Notes: generated from the letters alone by a model not told the origin. A stretch of 64,000 nucleotides of DNA from GCA-2705995 sp965661625 (GCA_965661625.1 CBFIEM010000002.1:1-64000); one strand, 5' to 3'. Shown: positions 34,206 through 43,412, counted from the first letter of the stretch. A program made the numbers and translations.

Positions 34206-36576
34206 ATGGTTGTTTGTATAGAATTCCTGTATACGTGGACTCATTCGCATCCAAATGATAGATGTATGTTCCCGTTGCAAGGTGCGCTAAATCCACTTGG
34301 ACTTTATTGTTCGGTATTCCAAGGGTCAAATTGCTAACCTCTTGTCCCGCGATTGTTCGCAGAACCAGCCTATCAGCCACATGAGATTCTGGTAGTTTAA
34401 ATGTTACTCCACCAGATGTAGGGTTGGGGAAAACATTGATATTCAATGAAGGCCTGTCTCCTGTACTTAGTACGGTATGATCCATGTTCGCGAATGCATA
34501 TTGACCTGCTAGTAATTTGCTCATGGATATGGTTCCCCAACCATTAATCGCGCTGCCTGCAGTATTCTTTTGATAATGAGGATAGATGTCCCAGTCTGCT
34601 TTGGGAGAGCTGCGGTAAAGAAGCAACAAAGAATCTTCTGTAAATGCCACCAAGTCAGAGTCAAGGTAGCTGTTGGAACTACGAGCGTCATAAAATAATG
34701 TTGCTTCGGCCTCAAATCCCGACACGAAAATACCTGAAACCTCCCAGTAATGATTGTTACTGAGCCGGTATGGTTTAGTGATTGATTTTACGGGGTCGGG
34801 GGCTGTATAATGATGATCAATATGAAGCAAACTGCTATCGGATCCGGCTGTTGGAACAACCCTCATTAAGTGATGGCTGGCCTGGATAATTTCATTCGTT
34901 TCCACATAGTCATGAAATGATGTAGTTGCATAAACCAGCTTGCTTTCAACATTTAATAGGGATAACACAGGCTGAAAATCCAGCGTATCATAAAAAGTCT
35001 CGTTCCGACCAGAAATCAAATGTTCTTGCGATTCGGATGAACCATCGGGTCTAAAGTATGAAATGGTGAGTGGAACATTGGTATGCATTGTATCGGCTCC
35101 GAATAATTTTTGTTCAACGTAAGCATGAACTCGGTAAAGCGAACCGCCAATGGGATTCACAAGGATACTATCTATTTCGAAATCACTCCAACCTCCATTG
35201 AAGACCCAATTTGAAAAGAAGTGTGAAAGGTCTACTCCAGTATGCTGACCGAGAAAATCACGCATTTCTAAAGAGCTCATATTGGTAAATGATTGTTGCT
35301 GAAGGTATGCAGTAACTCCGTCATAGAACGCAGTGTCACCTAAATATCCTCGGAGGTTGTGCGCCATTAAGGCTCCTTTATTATAAACATGGTTACCATA
35401 GGTTAGCTCATGAGGAATACCCGATACAGGCCAAAACCGATTTTCATTTATATGGGCATTTGAAAGTGTGCTGGCGTGAACATCTTGTAATTCAACTACA
35501 TAGCGATCACGTCCGTAAACATGTTCAAAGAATACAAGTTCTGAAAATGATGCAAAACCTTCGTTAAGCCACATATCTTCAGGAGTTTCACAAGTGGTAA
35601 AGTCTCCCCACCAATGATGGGCTAGTTCATGAGCCATTAATGACTCACGTTCTATATCAACACTTGCACTAATCGGGTAAGTGATGTTAGTAGCATGCTC
35701 CATTGCACCTCCATTGAATGGCACCATTGAATATCCAACATGACTGAATCCATGAGGCCCGTATGCCGTCTCAAAGGCTTGTAACGCGTCATTTAGGTGT
35801 ACAAATGCAGCTTTCACATTTTGTGTATCTGCTGCTACTGCATGAATAGATATTGGAATAGGATTAAATGAAGATGGAGCTTCCCAAGCAAGCTCTGCAT
35901 ATGGACCAACAGTCACATTTGCTAAGTATGAGGGAATCGCATCGAGCATTTCATAAGTTCGCTCAACTACGCCATTGCCTAAATCAACGCTTTGCTTAAG
36001 CTGTCCATTGCAAGTAGCTATTTTTCCATTGTCGGTTCTAACCGTAAATTTATAGGTAGCTCGTTCCTTGAAGTTATCAAAACATGGGTGCCATGCACGA
36101 CCATAATTGTGAGGCTTTGACTGAAATCCAACTCCTAAATTCCAAGCATAATTTCCTGAAAAGTACCATCCGCCCCAGCCAGAAGGGTCAGTTTTTGGAA
36201 CACCTTCGTAATAAATAATCACAGCGGAAGTATCAAGTGCAAGAACCGGGTTAGACAGCGATATGGTTAAAAGCGTGTCGTTGTATTGAAAACTAAGGTG
36301 ATTTCCACTTGAAGGCTCAATGATTGAGTCTACATTGAGGTGAAGTAAATCAAGGGGTAAGTGTTGCACAGTTGTTTTCGCAACAAAGGTAACCTCCTCC
36401 GATCCTTTAATTGTTCGGCCAATAAAATCGGTAATATCCAATCGGATATCATAGTTGAGTATATCAATACTATCACTTCGCATATTCTCCGTATTTGAAT
36501 ATGCTCCTTGCTGCTGACCAAAAGATAAAGCAATGTTAAAATAAATTCCGAGGATTATTAGTATACTGTCTTTCAT
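34204..36576 (-). CDS. Secreted M1 family metallopeptidase with T9SS sorting domain
   Basis: A 790-residue zinc aminopeptidase-like protein. A signal peptide (1-~20) is followed by the M1 N-terminal beta domain. The active site is HELAHHWWGD (H316, E317, H320) with the third ligand E339 in MWLNEGFASFSE. The substrate-binding GxMEN motif reads GGAMEH (289-294), with His for Asn. Beyond the catalytic domain (~520) there is a beta-rich region, and the last ~85 residues form a type A T9SS sorting domain (VFPNPTSGGVTF ... GTYIYHL). It should be exported by T9SS and anchored or released at the surface to digest peptides. It is the last gene of the ung-to-peptidase chain and overlaps rlmB by 4 bp. 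Confidence 0.93.
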   Translation of the reverse strand: MKDSILIILGIYFNIALSFGQQQGAYSNTENMRSDSIDILNYDIRLDITDFIGRTIKGSEEVTFVAKTTVQHLPLDLLHLNVDSIIEPSSGNHLSFQYNDTLLTISLSNPVLALDTSAVIIYYEGVPKTDPSGWGGWYFSGNYAWNLGVGFQSKPHNYGRAWHPCFDNFKERATYKFTVRTDNGKIATCNGQLKQSVDLGNGVVERTYEMLDAIPSYLANVTVGPYAELAWEAPSSFNPIPISIHAVAADTQNVKAAFVHLNDALQAFETAYGPHGFSHVGYSMVPFNGGAMEHATNITYPISASVDIERESLMAHELAHHWWGDFTTCETPEDMWLNEGFASFSELVFFEHVYGRDRYVVELQDVHASTLSNAHINENRFWPVSGIPHELTYGNHVYNKGALMAHNLRGYLGDTAFYDGVTAYLQQQSFTNMSSLEMRDFLGQHTGVDLSHFFSNWVFNGGWSDFEIDSILVNPIGGSLYRVHAYVEQKLFGADTMHTNVPLTISYFRPDGSSESQEHLISGRNETFYDTLDFQPVLSLLNVESKLVYATTSFHDYVETNEIIQASHHLMRVVPTAGSDSSLLHIDHHYTAPDPVKSITKPYRLSNNHYWEVSGIFVSGFEAEATLFYDARSSNSYLDSDLVAFTEDSLLLLYRSSPKADWDIYPHYQKNTAGSAINGWGTISMSKLLAGQYAFANMDHTVLSTGDRPSLNINVFPNPTSGGVTFKLPESHVADRLVLRTIAGQEVSNLTLGIPNNKVQVDLAHLATGTYIYHLDANESTYTGILYKQP

Positions 36577-37307
36577 ATGCGCTGTCTTACTGCTTCATAA
36601 AGAACGACTCCACTGGCTACCGATACATTGAGGCTGCCTATTTCTCCGTTAAGTGGAATTTGAGCGAGCTTATCCAGTTTGTGTAAAACCCCATCGGAAA
36701 TGCCAGTTTCTTCATTACCCATTACAACTGCTGTGGGTACTGTCATATCTATATCGTACAACTTTGCGTCTGTTTTTTCTGTGCTACCAACAGTTTGAAT
36801 ACCAGAGTCTTTACAAAACTGAATAGCCCTTGCTATAGATGTTTCTTTGCAGAGGGGAATGCGATAAAGCGCACCTGCTGAAGTTTTTGCAGCATCGTTG
36901 CTCACTGGAGCGGCACCTTTTACGGGTATTATAATGCCATGAACTCCCGCACACTCTGCAGTTCTTAAAATAGCTCCAAAATTACGAACATCAGTAATGC
37001 CGTCTAAAAATAGCAGCAACGGGGTTTCTCCACGCTCATAAATGGATGGAATCAAGTGTTCTAATTTAATAAACTCTACAGGTGAGAGAAAGGCGACAAC
37101 TCCTTGGTGATTCTTTCGAGTTAATCGATTGAGCTTTTCTGGCGGTACAGCTAGGTACTTGATATTATCTGCTTGTAACTTTTCCCTGAGGGCAACCCAC
37201 TGATCACCTTTAAGTCCCTTTTGGACAAAGAGCTTGTCAATAGTTTTACCTGCAGACACTGCCTCGGATACTGGGTGGATGCCAAATATGAAATTTTCTT
37301 CTTTCAA
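36573..37307 (-). CDS. rlmB: TrmH/SpoU family RNA 2'-O-methyltransferase (RlmB-like)
   Basis: A 244-residue SPOUT methyltransferase. An N-terminal L30e-like substrate domain (FIFGIHPVSEAVSAGK) precedes the knot domain with motif 1 ITDVRNFGAILRTAECAG, motif 2 AVVMGNEETGI and motif 3 IPLNGEIGSLNVSVASGVVLYE. RlmB methylates G2251 in the P loop of 23S rRNA; the full-length two-domain form supports this, though other TrmH-type targets cannot be excluded. The ATG region lies 4 bp after the GWxTD gene and the end overlaps the peptidase start. Confidence 0.9.
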   Translation of the reverse strand: MKEENFIFGIHPVSEAVSAGKTIDKLFVQKGLKGDQWVALREKLQADNIKYLAVPPEKLNRLTRKNHQGVVAFLSPVEFIKLEHLIPSIYERGETPLLLFLDGITDVRNFGAILRTAECAGVHGIIIPVKGAAPVSNDAAKTSAGALYRIPLCKETSIARAIQFCKDSGIQTVGSTEKTDAKLYDIDMTVPTAVVMGNEETGISDGVLHKLDKLAQIPLNGEIGSLNVSVASGVVLYEAVRQRI

Positions 37308-37311
37308 AATA

Positions 37312-38595
37312 TTAATAGGTTAAACTTGAAACGCGTCCATTTCTCCAACCATCAACCGCTCTATACCATTGATTCTTGTAAATTGGATTGCGCCTAAGCT
37401 GATAGTCATTATTGGAAAAAGGATTATTGACGCGAATAAAGTCAAATGTCATTGAAAGGTAATTGTTTTCTTCTCCATAAACCCATCGTTCACCATTGTC
37501 TGATTTATAGATGATATCTGGTGGACCAAATACAATGTAAATCACTCCACGGTCGGTTTTCCACCCAGCTTGATGACATGAGAAAAATGAATTTGCGTTT
37601 TCAACCCGATTGTAATAAGAACGGATCAAATCACGCGCACGATCCGGACTTTTACCTAAGGTTAGCCAAAATTCGTCCAACTCTTTTTTAGGTGTTTTAG
37701 TAGACATCATGCGCTCATATTCATTAGAGCTGGTAATGAACCGAAGAGGTGGAAGCATGTTCCCTGGCGTATTCATTTTGGGAAAACTCTCGCCATAATT
37801 AAATAAGGTAAGCCCTTCTCGAGAAGTGCTGTCCAATTGGTAATGATAAAAGCCTTGCTTTTCGTGACTCACAAGGTAGCTGCCGTCTGCTTCGGGAAGT
37901 ATAATGTATGTGCTATCCGCTTTGTAGTTAAATGGTTTTGGATTGAATAGGGCAAATGGGGGTGGGGCAATGGGGAAATCTCGTTTGTAATACCTTACGA
38001 AAAGAGGGGGGGATACATCCTTAGTACTTGTGATTCGGACACCCTCATTTGAGTGGATCCAGTCTCTAAAATAAGGTGTTCCCGATTGAGGGTCCACGGC
38101 TAAAAAGTGCTGACGATTAAGGGTGGTGGATCGATTGAGGTAGAGGTAATTCACATCTTCTGTTCCACGCAGTTGATCCCGAATGGAGAGTTTTAGTACA
38201 TAACTAACTCCTGCTTGAGTCGGGATGGTGAATGAACCGGTTAAATAATGTGGAGTCTGCTCCTCAACAACATCTTGGAAATGGACTGAGCCACTGTCAA
38301 TCACAACCCGGTCATCGTAAGACCCATGCAATGTCCAGCCTAATCTAACCTTTCCAGAAAATAAGGAATCGGTTTTTGCATAGAGCAAATTGGAAGCGAG
38401 TAGCTTAAAATGAATTGTAGTTTGGTTTTCTGAATGAAGGGGCACAAACTGAGTTGGAAGAATGCGACTGCTGCTTTGATAGATTGCAGAAAGGTTCAAA
38501 TCAGAAAGTGCCTGTTGTGGCTTACAGTTTACTAATAAAACTGCTGTTCCTATGCATGCTAGAGCAATCAGTCCGATGTGTTTTTTGCGGGTCAT
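37312..38595 (-). CDS. GWxTD domain lipoprotein
   Basis: A 427-residue envelope lipoprotein with a signal ending in the lipobox LVNC (Cys ~24). The first ~270 residues are beta-rich and unassigned. The C-terminal GWxTD domain starts with WLTLGKSPDRARDLIR, has the name-giving GWKTDRGVIYIVFGPPD, and ends with a Trp/Asn/Arg-rich segment (NPIYKNQWYRAVDGWRNG). The family's function is unknown; it is spread among Bacteroidota and Acidobacteria. Its gene overlaps rmuC by 4 bp, inside the chain ung-omp85-rmuC-GWxTD-rlmB-peptidase. Confidence 0.88.
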   Translation of the reverse strand: MTRKKHIGLIALACIGTAVLLVNCKPQQALSDLNLSAIYQSSSRILPTQFVPLHSENQTTIHFKLLASNLLYAKTDSLFSGKVRLGWTLHGSYDDRVVIDSGSVHFQDVVEEQTPHYLTGSFTIPTQAGVSYVLKLSIRDQLRGTEDVNYLYLNRSTTLNRQHFLAVDPQSGTPYFRDWIHSNEGVRITSTKDVSPPLFVRYYKRDFPIAPPPFALFNPKPFNYKADSTYIILPEADGSYLVSHEKQGFYHYQLDSTSREGLTLFNYGESFPKMNTPGNMLPPLRFITSSNEYERMMSTKTPKKELDEFWLTLGKSPDRARDLIRSYYNRVENANSFFSCHQAGWKTDRGVIYIVFGPPDIIYKSDNGERWVYGEENNYLSMTFDFIRVNNPFSNNDYQLRRNPIYKNQWYRAVDGWRNGRVSSLTY

Positions 38596-39911
38596 TCGTT
38601 GCCCTCCTCTAAAAATTCGTCCGGAATTGCTTTGGTTGTCTTAGCTCCCAGTTTGCGGATTTTTTCTGCAGTTGAAACTACATTTCCACGACCTGTATAA
38701 AGGCGCTTAACGGCATTTTTGTATTTGCCATGTACTTTATCAATTTCTTGGTCAATCTTGTCCAACTCCTCAAAGGTTTCGCTAAGCTTATCGTAAATCC
38801 GGCCCCCAAGCCTAGCAATTTCCATCACATTTCTGTTTTGCCTTTCCTGTTTCCATATGGATGAAATTGTTTTTAAGGTTGCCAATAATGTAGAAGGACT
38901 CACAATTACGATACGACGATCCCATGCATACTGAAATAAGTCATGGTCTGCCTGAATAGAGGCACTAAAGGCTGGTTCAATAGGCATGAACATCAATACA
39001 AAATCTGGTGAATGAACCCCCTTACTGGTGTCATAGTTCTTATCGCTTAATTGCTTGATGTGGTTTCTAACAGATACGACATGAGCCTTGAGAGCAGCCG
39101 AGCGTTCCGTTTCGTCTTCTGAGCTTCTATATTTCTCATATGCTACTAATGACACTTTCGCATCGATAATAACATGTTTTTCATCGGGAAGGAGAATGAT
39201 AACGTCTGGCTTTATCGTTACACCATCCTTGTTTTGTGTTGTAAACTGGGTTTTGTATTCCGTGCCTTTTTGCAGTCCGCTTTGCTCTAAAACGCGCTCT
39301 AAGATAACCTCTCCCCAATCTCCTTGGGTTTTTGAATCTCCCTTGAGGGCTTTTGTTAGGTTATTGGCTTCCTCACTAATTCGCTGATTTAATTCAACAA
39401 GTTTTTTGACTTCAACCTTTAGATCCGCTTTGTCTCGGTATTCTTTTTCATAAAGAGATTCAACTTTTCGTTCAAATGAGCCCAGTTTTTCCTTGAAAGG
39501 GTTGAGCACCTCTTGAAGACGTTGTTGATTAAATTGAGAAAGCTCTGTAGAGTTTTGTTTTACAAGTTTAGCTGCAATTGATTCAAACTCTTTATTGAAC
39601 TGAGCACGCATATTTTCGAGTTCGGTCTTTTGGTTTTTCAGATGCAATTCATTTGCCTTTAATGTAGCAATATCTGATGCTTGTTGCTCCAATTGAGTTT
39701 TTGCCGCTTTCATAGAAAGGTCCAGCTCTTCTTTTTGAGTCTGAAGCGAGTTGGCCAATGACTCAGCAGCTGATTTTTTTTCTGATAGTTCGAGAAGTTG
39801 TTTTTGAACAGCCTCGTCTGGAGCGTTTGACTGCCCTTTTTTTATTAAAAAATGAGCGGCAAAATAGCCGATAGCTAAACCTAAAACGATTCCAATGATT
39901 AGAAATTCCAT
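38592..39911 (-). CDS. rmuC: DNA recombination protein RmuC
   Basis: A 439-residue RmuC. A membrane helix (1-~22, FLIIGIVLGLAIGYFAAHFLI) is followed by a long coiled coil (~30-180) and the RmuC nuclease-like domain with GDWGEVILERVLEQSGLQKG, PDVIILLPDEKHVIIDAKVSL and VLMFMPIEPAF. The PD-(D/E)xK-like core (D..DAK) is intact. It limits recombination at inverted repeats and, in recent work on the family, may restrict foreign DNA; I see no defence context here. Confidence 0.93.
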   Translation of the reverse strand: MEFLIIGIVLGLAIGYFAAHFLIKKGQSNAPDEAVQKQLLELSEKKSAAESLANSLQTQKEELDLSMKAAKTQLEQQASDIATLKANELHLKNQKTELENMRAQFNKEFESIAAKLVKQNSTELSQFNQQRLQEVLNPFKEKLGSFERKVESLYEKEYRDKADLKVEVKKLVELNQRISEEANNLTKALKGDSKTQGDWGEVILERVLEQSGLQKGTEYKTQFTTQNKDGVTIKPDVIILLPDEKHVIIDAKVSLVAYEKYRSSEDETERSAALKAHVVSVRNHIKQLSDKNYDTSKGVHSPDFVLMFMPIEPAFSASIQADHDLFQYAWDRRIVIVSPSTLLATLKTISSIWKQERQNRNVMEIARLGGRIYDKLSETFEELDKIDQEIDKVHGKYKNAVKRLYTGRGNVVSTAEKIRKLGAKTTKAIPDEFLEEGNE

Positions 39912-39941
39912 GAGTTTGATTGAGTGACTAAAGTACTGGGC

Positions 39942-41666
39942 TTAGAATAAACTAACAAATCCAAAGTGAATCTTACCGCTGCTAAAATTAATGGGGTTAT
40001 TAAACTGTTTTCCCAGTGCATAATATAGTGAGAATATACCCGCTTTTGTATCAAATGAGAGACCACCTCCAAAACCAAGTGGGGTGTCATCGATTGTGTC
40101 TGTAAAACTACTGCGTTCATAGATTGCATAGTCCATGAATAATGCAAAAAACGAGTTTTTTTCAAAGAGGTAGCGAATTTCTGATGTTGTAATTCCATAA
40201 GTTGAGGCGAAAATCTCTTCTTCGTCAAAACCTCGAATCGTTTTTAAGCCACCTATGCGGTAAAGTTCATTGTTAAATAGAAGGTCACTACCTAAGTGGC
40301 CTCCTTGAAATTGAAGTTTGATAGTGGCTTGTGAAAATACTGGGATGTAACAGGAGGCATTTAATCTGAGGTCTATTTGTGTGATGTTTTGAGGAATACT
40401 ATCCGGAATAGAGCCGTCATCCTTGGCCTGAATTTGTTTCTCACCCAATCGCCCACTAAACGTTAATGAATATCCTGATCTGGGATTTGGTTGATAGTCT
40501 AACTTTTTTGTTTTTACGCCAATACCATATGCAAAATATGAGGTGCTGGCAGTTAATGGAAATAATTCAGAAAGGTTGTTTAAACTATCTTGAAGTGAAG
40601 AACTGTTGCGCTGCTCTACAAAGCCACGGATAGCAGTAAACCGATTAAGGTTTGCGAAAACCCCTGCTTCGAGTGATACTGTGTTAAACGTTGAATCTCG
40701 CTGGTAGATGGATAACGCACCATCAATACCCAAGGGAGAGTTAAAAAGGAATGGAATGGACAGAGAAATGTCCAAGTTTTGTGTGTTCTCTAGAGGTCTT
40801 CTCCATTGAAGAGCAAACGACTCTCCTAGGCTAAGGGCATTTTTCAATGCTAATTGTACATCTCCCGTCAAGACCACATCTCCTGTTTCTTCGTCAGGCT
40901 GTATTCCTAATACTCCATTGAACTGATTGGCCCTGGATCGCTCAACCCCAATGGTAATTGTAGTGGTTTCCTCTCCGAATATTGCGACCGGGGCTGCGGT
41001 GGATCGAATGAAAGGTACTTCGTTCAATCGGTCTTGAATAGAAGCGAATCGTTCTTCATTATAAGGTTGCCCCTTCTTTATTCCAATTTGCTGCTCAATA
41101 TATCGCCTAGGAACTTTTACATTACCATCGATGATAAGGTTGTCAATAGCTCGATAAGGACCCTTGTCTAATTCAATGGAGGCTACAATTTTCCCTTTGA
41201 TCAGTTTAGGCTCACTTAACCAAACAGAAACAAAAGGGAATCCGTTATTTTCATAATACGCTAAGAGTCGCTCTAATAACTTGCTGATTTGCTTTGGGTT
41301 GAAAGGTGTTTGTCGATAATTACGTGAACGAAAACCTATACTCGAAAGAACTCCCTCTTCAACATTGTCGGTGTTTAGTTTATCCCAGCTGTACTTTTTT
41401 CCAACAAATAGGGAACATTGTTGCTTGTTGGAATCAAGGCAAATGGAGTCAATTGATGCTGAGATATACCCTTGTGCGATAAGCCTTAACTGAACAAGTC
41501 TCACACGCTTATTAAAAGGATCCTGTTCAGGGGTTTTATTAAATGTGCTTTGAGCTATTGAAGTAGCATTGACCGTTTCAGCAGTTATCGTCTTGTTTTG
41601 ACCAACAAGCTTCTGCTCGAAAATCAAGGCAAAAGAAAGGGTCAATATTAAGAGATGGGTTCTCAT
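39942..41666 (-). CDS. Omp85 family outer-membrane protein (BamA/TamA-like)
   Basis: A 574-residue outer-membrane protein. The ATG at 41666 gives a proper signal peptide (MRTHLLILTLSFALIFEQKLVGQ); an in-frame TTG 42 nt upstream lies in the ung gene. Two or so POTRA domains (~100-240; YENNGFPFVSVWLSEPKL, GPYRAIDNLIIDGNVKVPRRYIEQQIG) precede a 16-strand-type beta-barrel with GGLKTIRGFDEEEIFAS, the conserved RGF motif of the L6 loop (one of the Omp85 hallmarks). It is shorter than BamA (five POTRAs), so it resembles TamA or the surface-antigen (D15) proteins of Bacteroidota. Ends in FGFVSLF with terminal Phe. Role in outer-membrane protein insertion or lipid transport is inferred. Confidence 0.9.
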   Translation of the reverse strand: MRTHLLILTLSFALIFEQKLVGQNKTITAETVNATSIAQSTFNKTPEQDPFNKRVRLVQLRLIAQGYISASIDSICLDSNKQQCSLFVGKKYSWDKLNTDNVEEGVLSSIGFRSRNYRQTPFNPKQISKLLERLLAYYENNGFPFVSVWLSEPKLIKGKIVASIELDKGPYRAIDNLIIDGNVKVPRRYIEQQIGIKKGQPYNEERFASIQDRLNEVPFIRSTAAPVAIFGEETTTITIGVERSRANQFNGVLGIQPDEETGDVVLTGDVQLALKNALSLGESFALQWRRPLENTQNLDISLSIPFLFNSPLGIDGALSIYQRDSTFNTVSLEAGVFANLNRFTAIRGFVEQRNSSSLQDSLNNLSELFPLTASTSYFAYGIGVKTKKLDYQPNPRSGYSLTFSGRLGEKQIQAKDDGSIPDSIPQNITQIDLRLNASCYIPVFSQATIKLQFQGGHLGSDLLFNNELYRIGGLKTIRGFDEEEIFASTYGITTSEIRYLFEKNSFFALFMDYAIYERSSFTDTIDDTPLGFGGGLSFDTKAGIFSLYYALGKQFNNPINFSSGKIHFGFVSLF

Positions 41667-41685
41667 TACGGAGGAAACGAAGCTG

Positions 41686-42369
41686 TTAGTCTGGAATTGC
41701 CCAGTCAATTAATGGTTTTTGAATAGATGCAAGAAATGTATTGGCTCTTGAAAAATGATTGCAGCCAAAAAAACCACGGTGTGCACTAAAAGGAGAGGGG
41801 TGGGGAGCTTCCAAAATCAAATTTTTCGAGGCTTCAATTAGAGGCTTCTTTTCTTGTGCTTGTTTTCCCCATAGCATGTATACTATTCCTTGCTGACGTC
41901 TCGACAAATGAAACAGAACTGAATTTGTGAAAGTTGTCCAGCCCAACTTTGAGTGGGAGTTTGGCTTTTGTTTTTCAACGGTAAGGGTGCTGTTTAACAA
42001 CAATACGCCTTGCTTTGTCCATGACGTTAAGTTTCCGTGAGAAGGATTAGGGATTCCTAAATCTCTGGTGAGCTCTTTGTAGATGTTTCTCAAGGATGGT
42101 GGTATACGTTGATCTTTTTGGACGGAGAATGAAAGTCCATGTGCTTGATCGGGACCATGATATGGGTCTTGCCCTAAGACTACCACTTTGACCTTTTGAG
42201 GAGGTGTAGCATTGAATGCATCAAATACTTTGTCGGGACTGGGGTAAACAATGGACTCTTCATATGCTTCATTTACGTTGCTTAAAAGCTTGTCAAAGTA
42301 AGCGCTCTCCAGTTCAACGGATAGTAATTTCACCCAGCTGGGGTCCAAATTAAATACAAACTTCATCAT
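41686..42369 (-). CDS. ung: Uracil-DNA glycosylase
   Basis: A 227-residue family 1 UDG that removes uracil from DNA. The water-activating motif is GQDPYHGPDQAHGLSFSV and the second motif is HPSPFSAHRGFFGCNHFSRAN with the Leu-intercalation loop region. The start has two ATGs in a row; 42369 is reported. It is the first gene of the minus-strand chain, and only 19 bp separate its stop from the omp85 ATG. No clean -7 box is seen upstream. Confidence 0.96.
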   Translation of the reverse strand: MMKFVFNLDPSWVKLLSVELESAYFDKLLSNVNEAYEESIVYPSPDKVFDAFNATPPQKVKVVVLGQDPYHGPDQAHGLSFSVQKDQRIPPSLRNIYKELTRDLGIPNPSHGNLTSWTKQGVLLLNSTLTVEKQKPNSHSKLGWTTFTNSVLFHLSRRQQGIVYMLWGKQAQEKKPLIEASKNLILEAPHPSPFSAHRGFFGCNHFSRANTFLASIQKPLIDWAIPD

Positions 42370-42453
42370 GCAAATAAAGGGATGTGTTAGGGAAGAACAA
42401 TTATTTCAAGATTGTTTCGTTAATAAGTCGTGACTATTTTGAGGAAAATAAAA

Positions 42454-42484
42454 TTGTAAGTTTGACTCTTGTCAAATACCTTTG
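42454..42484 (+). promoter_or_regulatory. Promoter of the small lipoprotein-ytxJ unit
   Basis: TTG (42454-42456), 20 nt, TACCTTTG (42477-42484): exact Bacteroidota-type pattern. Transcription would start about 22 nt before the ATG at 42512. Confidence 0.55.
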
Positions 42485-42511
42485 GCGCAGTAAGGAACTA
42501 TTCCCTTCATT

Positions 42512-42640
42512 ATGAAAAAAGTAATTGCATATACGTTCGTTGTTCTATTTGTAACAGCATTTTTCGCTTCTTGTCGCTCTCACACCAAGTGTGCGGCTTA
42601 TGGCAAAGTGAGTGACGAGGCTGTTCAGGAACAAATCTAA
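42512..42640 (+). CDS. 42-residue lipoprotein
   Basis: A short frame starts at ATG 42512. It has a Lys-Lys start, a hydrophobic helix and a lipobox FFASC (Cys21), so the mature part is only 22 residues (CRSHTKCAAYGKVSDEAVQ). A good promoter stands in front and ytxJ follows 6 bp after the stop. I recall similar very short cysteine-lipoproteins in Bacteroidota, but function is unknown. Cys27 could form a disulfide or a thiol partner with YtxJ; that is speculation. Confidence 0.7.
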   Translation: MKKVIAYTFVVLFVTAFFASCRSHTKCAAYGKVSDEAVQEQI

Positions 42641-42646
42641 TTCGGA

Positions 42647-42973
42647 ATGTGGAAAGCATTTGATTCAAGTGTCGCTTTCACGGAAACCTTGAAGCTTTCC
42701 CAACTAGAACACCATTCATTTGTGATTTTTAAACACAGTTCGAGCTGTGGCTTTTCAGCCATTGCAAAGCGACGGTTTGAAATGAACTTTCCACAAGGGG
42801 TCCCAATATACCTTTTAGTAGTTCAGCAACAACGAGATCTGAGTAATCAGGTAGCTGAAGAATTTAACATTCGTCACGAGTCGCCTCAGTTGCTTCTAAT
42901 TGAAAATGGTGTTTGCACTTATTCTGAGAGTCATATGGCGATCAGCGCTAAAGAACTATCAAGTCGGATTTAA
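42647..42973 (+). CDS. ytxJ: YtxJ/BrxC-like monothiol bacilliredoxin
   Basis: A 108-residue thioredoxin-fold protein of the YtxJ (DUF2847) family. The active site is FKHSSSCGFS with Cys34, resembling the CGFS of monothiol glutaredoxins. QLLLIENGVCTYSESH matches the family C-terminal part with its conserved SH. In Firmicutes YtxJ (BrxC) removes bacillithiol from proteins; its presence suggests bacillithiol use in this organism, which several Bacteroidota have. No bsh genes are in the window. The last 15 bases overlap the convergent OsmC gene. Confidence 0.85.
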   Translation: MWKAFDSSVAFTETLKLSQLEHHSFVIFKHSSSCGFSAIAKRRFEMNFPQGVPIYLLVVQQQRDLSNQVAEEFNIRHESPQLLLIENGVCTYSESHMAISAKELSSRI

Positions 42974-43372
42974 CCAGTGAATGGTTAATCGTTGATCTAA
43001 GGTTTCATGAAGGCTTAAAGCAACAGGACATGTCTTGGCTGCGTGTTCTAGTAACTCTTGCTCAGAAGGACTGAACTTTTTGTTCATGGCAATTTCAATG
43101 TGAATTTCTGCAATTTGTCGCGGTCCGCTTTTCATCACTTTTGTCACCTGTGCACTGGGTAACCCCAATGTAAAGTTGTGTTTTCTGGCATGAATCCCCA
43201 TTAAGGTAAGCATGCAGGAGGCTAAAGCAGTAGCTACTAAATCAGTCGGTGAAAAGGCTTCTCCTTTTCCCTGGTTATCAGTTGGCGCATCGGTAATGAG
43301 TTTACTTCCTGATTTCTTATGTATACTGGTTGTTCTTAAATCTCCGTTATATGAAAGCTCTATGGAAGGCAT
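42959..43372 (-). CDS. OsmC family protein
   Basis: A 137-residue OsmC-type peroxidase, which reduces organic hydroperoxides through two cysteines: C53 (ALASCMLTLMGIHA) and C115 (AAKTCPVALSL). SPTDLVATALASC and GIHARKH match the YhfA/OsmC branch. The ATG at 43372 is taken; longer in-frame starts would run through the facing gene's promoter. It is divergent from the beta-barrel gene and its 3' end overlaps ytxJ by 15 bp. Two thiol-redox proteins end-to-end suggest linked oxidative-stress roles. Confidence 0.9.
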   Translation of the reverse strand: MPSIELSYNGDLRTTSIHKKSGSKLITDAPTDNQGKGEAFSPTDLVATALASCMLTLMGIHARKHNFTLGLPSAQVTKVMKSGPRQIAEIHIEIAMNKKFSPSEQELLEHAAKTCPVALSLHETLDQRLTIHWLNPT

Positions 43373-43404
43373 AAACAATATTTTAATCAGATTCGTTTTA
43401 TAGC

Positions 43405-43412
43405 TAACTTTG
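43405..43412 (+). promoter_or_regulatory. Putative -7 box of the barrel-lipA operon
   Basis: TAACTTTG is an exact TAnnTTTG, 9 nt before the ATG at 43422. No TTG at the -33 distance. Confidence 0.4.
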
